Source: Sphingomonas sp. ERG5
GTDB taxonomy: Bacteria; Pseudomonadota; Alphaproteobacteria; Sphingomonadales; Sphingomonadaceae
Length of the DNA stretch: 64,000 nt
Assembly (NCBI RefSeq): GCF_000803065.1
Contig: NZ_JSXI01000001.1
Location: 62,001-126,000 of the forward strand
Reading direction: 5' to 3'
Shown here: positions 62,128-64,000 of the stretch, piece by piece
Layout of the letters: every line of letters starts with the position of its first letter
Numbering within the stretch: the stretch's first letter is position 1
The notes under the pieces: model-generated
Databases searched by the model: none
What the model was told of the DNA's origin: nothing
The model's input: the letters and a program-made list of their open reading frames with translations, nothing else
Made by a program: the position numbers and the translations under genes

Positions 62128-62988
62128 TCAGGCCGCCACGGCTTCGCGCGGTAGAATCGCGGCGGCATAGTCACTTTCCGCAAGGCCGATCAGTTCGCGA
62201 TCGTCATGCTTCCAGGGATGGAAGCCAGGCAGGAAGAAGGACAGCCACGCACCAAGGATCTTGCGCGCCATGCCGGGACGGCCGAGCGCATACCAGATGA
62301 TGCCGCGATGCGCGCGCCAGCCAGTGATCCCATCCTGGCGCAACAGCTCGAGCATGCCGCGATAGCGCCCCTCGAAGAACTTGAACGTGGTGCCCAGCAT
62401 CACCAGCGCCTTGATGTACCAGCGCCTGATCCGCGACCAATCCTTCGTCGCGTGGAGCCAGGTGTCATAAGCGACACCCTTATGTTCGATCTCCTCCGCC
62501 GCGTGCCAGCGCCACAGCGCGGCGGCCTGCTCGTCGCCGCCGTCCAGATGCCGCGGATTGGCGATCAGTTCGTGCGCCAGCATTGCAGTGAAATGTTCCA
62601 GCGCCATGGTCGCGGCTAGGCTGGCGATCGCGGGACGACCCTTGGTCAGCGCCAGCGCCTCGTCGATGTGCCGGATGAGCGTCGACACATCATAACCCTG
62701 ATCGGTAACGTGCCGATTGAAGGCGACATGCTCGCGGGTATGAATCACTTCCTGTTTGATGAAGGCCTGAATCTCCGCGGCAAGACGCGGCGACGCACCG
62801 CCGCGGAAATTGCGCACACTATCGACGAAGAATCCCTCCCCCTTGGGAAAAGTGACCGACAAGGCATTGTAAAAGGCGGTCGCAAACGGGTCGTTATTGA
62901 GCCACCAGCGCTTCATCACATGGCCACGGCCGAAGCGCAGATCGCGCGGCGTGATCGTCAGATCATCGGGAGTTGTTGCTTTCGCCAC
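62128..62988 (-). CDS. Metal-dependent hydrolase (PF10118-type), copy 2
   Basis: 286 residues from a GTG at 62988, seven bases after GGAGG; a TTG at 63000 precedes that site and is unlikely. It is a close paralogue of 52432-53283: ITPRDLRFGRGHVMKRWWLNNDPFATAFYNALS, EVIHTREHVAFNRH, MALEHFTAMLAHELI and WHAAEEIEHKGVAYDTW, with the conserved His/Glu set. It is divergent from a TetR gene, with direct repeats in the shared promoter, so it is probably repressed by it. Confidence 0.9.
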   Translation of the reverse strand: MAKATTPDDLTITPRDLRFGRGHVMKRWWLNNDPFATAFYNALSVTFPKGEGFFVDSVRNFRGGASPRLAAEIQAFIKQEVIHTREHVAFNRHVTDQGYDVSTLIRHIDEALALTKGRPAIASLAATMALEHFTAMLAHELIANPRHLDGGDEQAAALWRWHAAEEIEHKGVAYDTWLHATKDWSRIRRWYIKALVMLGTTFKFFEGRYRGMLELLRQDGITGWRAHRGIIWYALGRPGMARKILGAWLSFFLPGFHPWKHDDRELIGLAESDYAAAILPREAVAA

Positions 62989-63023
62989 GAAAACCTCCAA
63001 ACAGGAATGTCGACGGTTTAACT

Positions 63024-63064
63024 TACACCACTGTCAATAGGACATATCTACACTCGTGTCAATA
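63024..63064. promoter_or_regulatory. Two direct repeats in the hydrolase/TetR divergent promoter
   Basis: TACACCACTGTCAATA (63024-63039) and TACACTCGTGTCAATA (63049-63064) match at 13 of 16 positions with starts 25 bp apart. The second covers the TetR start codon at 63056, as in autorepression. TGTCAATA is shared with the site at 52400-52414. Confidence 0.55.
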
Positions 63065-63643
63065 ACTCGCAGACGTCTCAGCCCGGAAGAATCTCGTGAT
63101 GCCGCGATCGAGGCGGCGCGCGCGCTGCTCGTCGAGGCCGGCCCTCAGGCGGTCACGCTAAAGGCGGTTGCGGCTCGGATCGGGCGCACGCACGCCAATC
63201 TGCTGCATCATTTCGGATCGGCTGCCGATCTGCAAAAGGCATTGATCGCGCATCTTGCCGGTACGATCACCGCCCAGATCGGCGAGGCCGCGAAACGCGC
63301 GCGCGCCAGCGACCAGAATCCGCGCGAAGTGGTCGACATGACGTTCGACGCGTTTGCGCGCGGCGCCGGCGCGATGGCGAGCTGGATGATCCTGACGGGC
63401 AATGAGGATGCGCTCGACCCGATCCTCGAAGCGATCCACCAACTGGTCGACGATCTCGCCGAAGACCATATTCATCCCGGGCCATCGATCCATGAGGAGA
63501 CGCTTCAGCTGGTGCTGACGGCGCTTGGCGATGCCTTGCTCGGGGGACCGATGGCGAAGGCGCTCGGCCTGCCCCGGACGGCCGCGCGCGAGCTGGCGGT
63601 CAAGGCGCTGATCGCGTCGCATACGAGTGTGCCCGCGGCGTAA
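63056..63643 (+). CDS. TetR-family transcriptional regulator
   Basis: 195 residues from a GTG at 63056, within a direct repeat. The HTH region is RDAAIEAARALLVEAGPQAVTLKAVAARIGRTHANLLHHFGSAADLQKALIAHL. The rest is a helical ligand domain. It is divergent from the hydrolase gene, which it likely represses. No clear Shine-Dalgarno is seen; the GTG could be replaced by a later start. Confidence 0.88.
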   Translation: MSITRRRLSPEESRDAAIEAARALLVEAGPQAVTLKAVAARIGRTHANLLHHFGSAADLQKALIAHLAGTITAQIGEAAKRARASDQNPREVVDMTFDAFARGAGAMASWMILTGNEDALDPILEAIHQLVDDLAEDHIHPGPSIHEETLQLVLTALGDALLGGPMAKALGLPRTAARELAVKALIASHTSVPAA

Positions 63644-63688
63644 AGTCGTCGCGCTGGCGAATGCGCGCCTTTCAGGCTAAGGGGCGCG

Positions 63689-64000
63689 ATGCATTTTCTC
63701 GACCAAGCAAAGATCTTCGTCCGATCGGGCGCGGGCGGCGCCGGCGCCGTCGCGTTCCGGCGCGAAAAGTTCATCGAATATGGCGGTCCCAACGGGGGTA
63801 GCGGCGGCAAGGGCGGCGACATCATCTTCGAAGCTGTCGCCGGACTGAATACGCTGATCGATTTCCGCTATACCCAGCATTTCCGCGCCCCGCGCGGTGC
63901 CGGCGGGTCGGGCCAGAACATGACCGGCGCCGGCGGCGACGACATCATCATCCGCGTACCGGTCGGCACGCAGGTCCTGTCCGAGGACAAGGAGCAAGTG
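63689..64000 (+). CDS. obgE: GTPase Obg/CgtA (partial, runs off window)
   Basis: 104 residues are visible. [45 protein letters not shown] is the glycine-rich N-terminal Obg fold, and the DTxxG-containing GTPase domain lies beyond the edge. It is the usual neighbour of rplU-rpmA, here separated by three genes. Obg controls ribosome maturation and stress signalling. Confidence 0.97.
   Translation, partial: MHFLDQAKIFVRSGAGGAGAVAFRREKFIEYGGPNGGSGGKGGDIIFEAVAGLNTLIDFRYTQHFRAPRGAGGSGQNMTGAGGDDIIIRVPVGTQVLSEDKEQV

Overview
The window looks like chromosome from a sphingomonad-type alphaproteobacterium (Sphingomonas or a close relative). The evidence is the high GC content, the many TonB-dependent receptors (41214-44234, 49501-51921, 56885-59152), a DUF6481 protein, small Tep-type collar proteins, and a housekeeping end of tRNA-Ser, hspQ, rplU, rpmA and obgE. 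No phage, plasmid backbone, rRNA, CRISPR array or intact insertion sequence was seen. All assignments come from reading the sequence; no database search was run.

Layout. 1-2872: a lipid-linked sugar module (HAD-UbiA prenyltransferase, GT39-like glycosyltransferase, SMR-type flippase). 3161-6263: a LytTR membrane regulator divergent from an exported amidohydrolase. 6634-9113: DUF6916, a GNAT enzyme and three tandem Tep/collar paralogues. 9443-13529: a candidate peptide natural-product locus made of a 71-aa precursor-like peptide with a lasso-type leader motif, an asparagine-synthetase-like enzyme without the N-terminal Cys, a sulfotransferase with a Nif11-like N-terminus, and an Asp/Asn beta-hydroxylase. 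13648-21483: a tightly packed type IV secretion operon (virB2-B3-B4-B6-B8-B9-B10-B11) with no visible virD4, virB5, virB7 or relaxase.

22199-28818: a LysR regulator and a translationally coupled D-glutamate / N-acyl-D-amino-acid operon (dgcN, dgcA, deacylase, dicarboxylate symporter, PhyH oxygenase). 29190-32698: small stress and regulatory genes, including an orphan Imm5-like protein and a reductase divergent from a TetR gene with clear operators. 32703-32884: a MITE-like element. 32888-47618: a peptide and peptidoglycan salvage region (CIA30-amidohydrolase, S9 peptidase, DacB, two class C serine hydrolases, AmpG, a TonB receptor) followed by nadE. 47774-51921: phoD and a TonB receptor with a Pho-box-like site between them. 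52432-53743: a metal-dependent hydrolase and a DUF2147 protein.

53847-56867: a REP-type inverted repeat, a duplicated fragment of the DUF6607 gene, a metallopeptidase between the two copies, and the DUF6607 gene itself. This gene is paired with a heme-type TonB receptor preceded by a Fur-like box. 59504-64000: DUF6481, tRNA-Ser(CGA), hspQ, rplU-rpmA with a terminator, a GNAT enzyme, a second metal-dependent hydrolase divergent from a TetR gene, and the start of obgE.

The best candidates for an undescribed system are the locus at 9443-13529 and the coupling-protein-free secretion operon that directly follows it. Two intergenic arrays of CTGTT/AACAG words with palindromes (28872-29044 and 59395-59469) are the most striking unexplained DNA signals.
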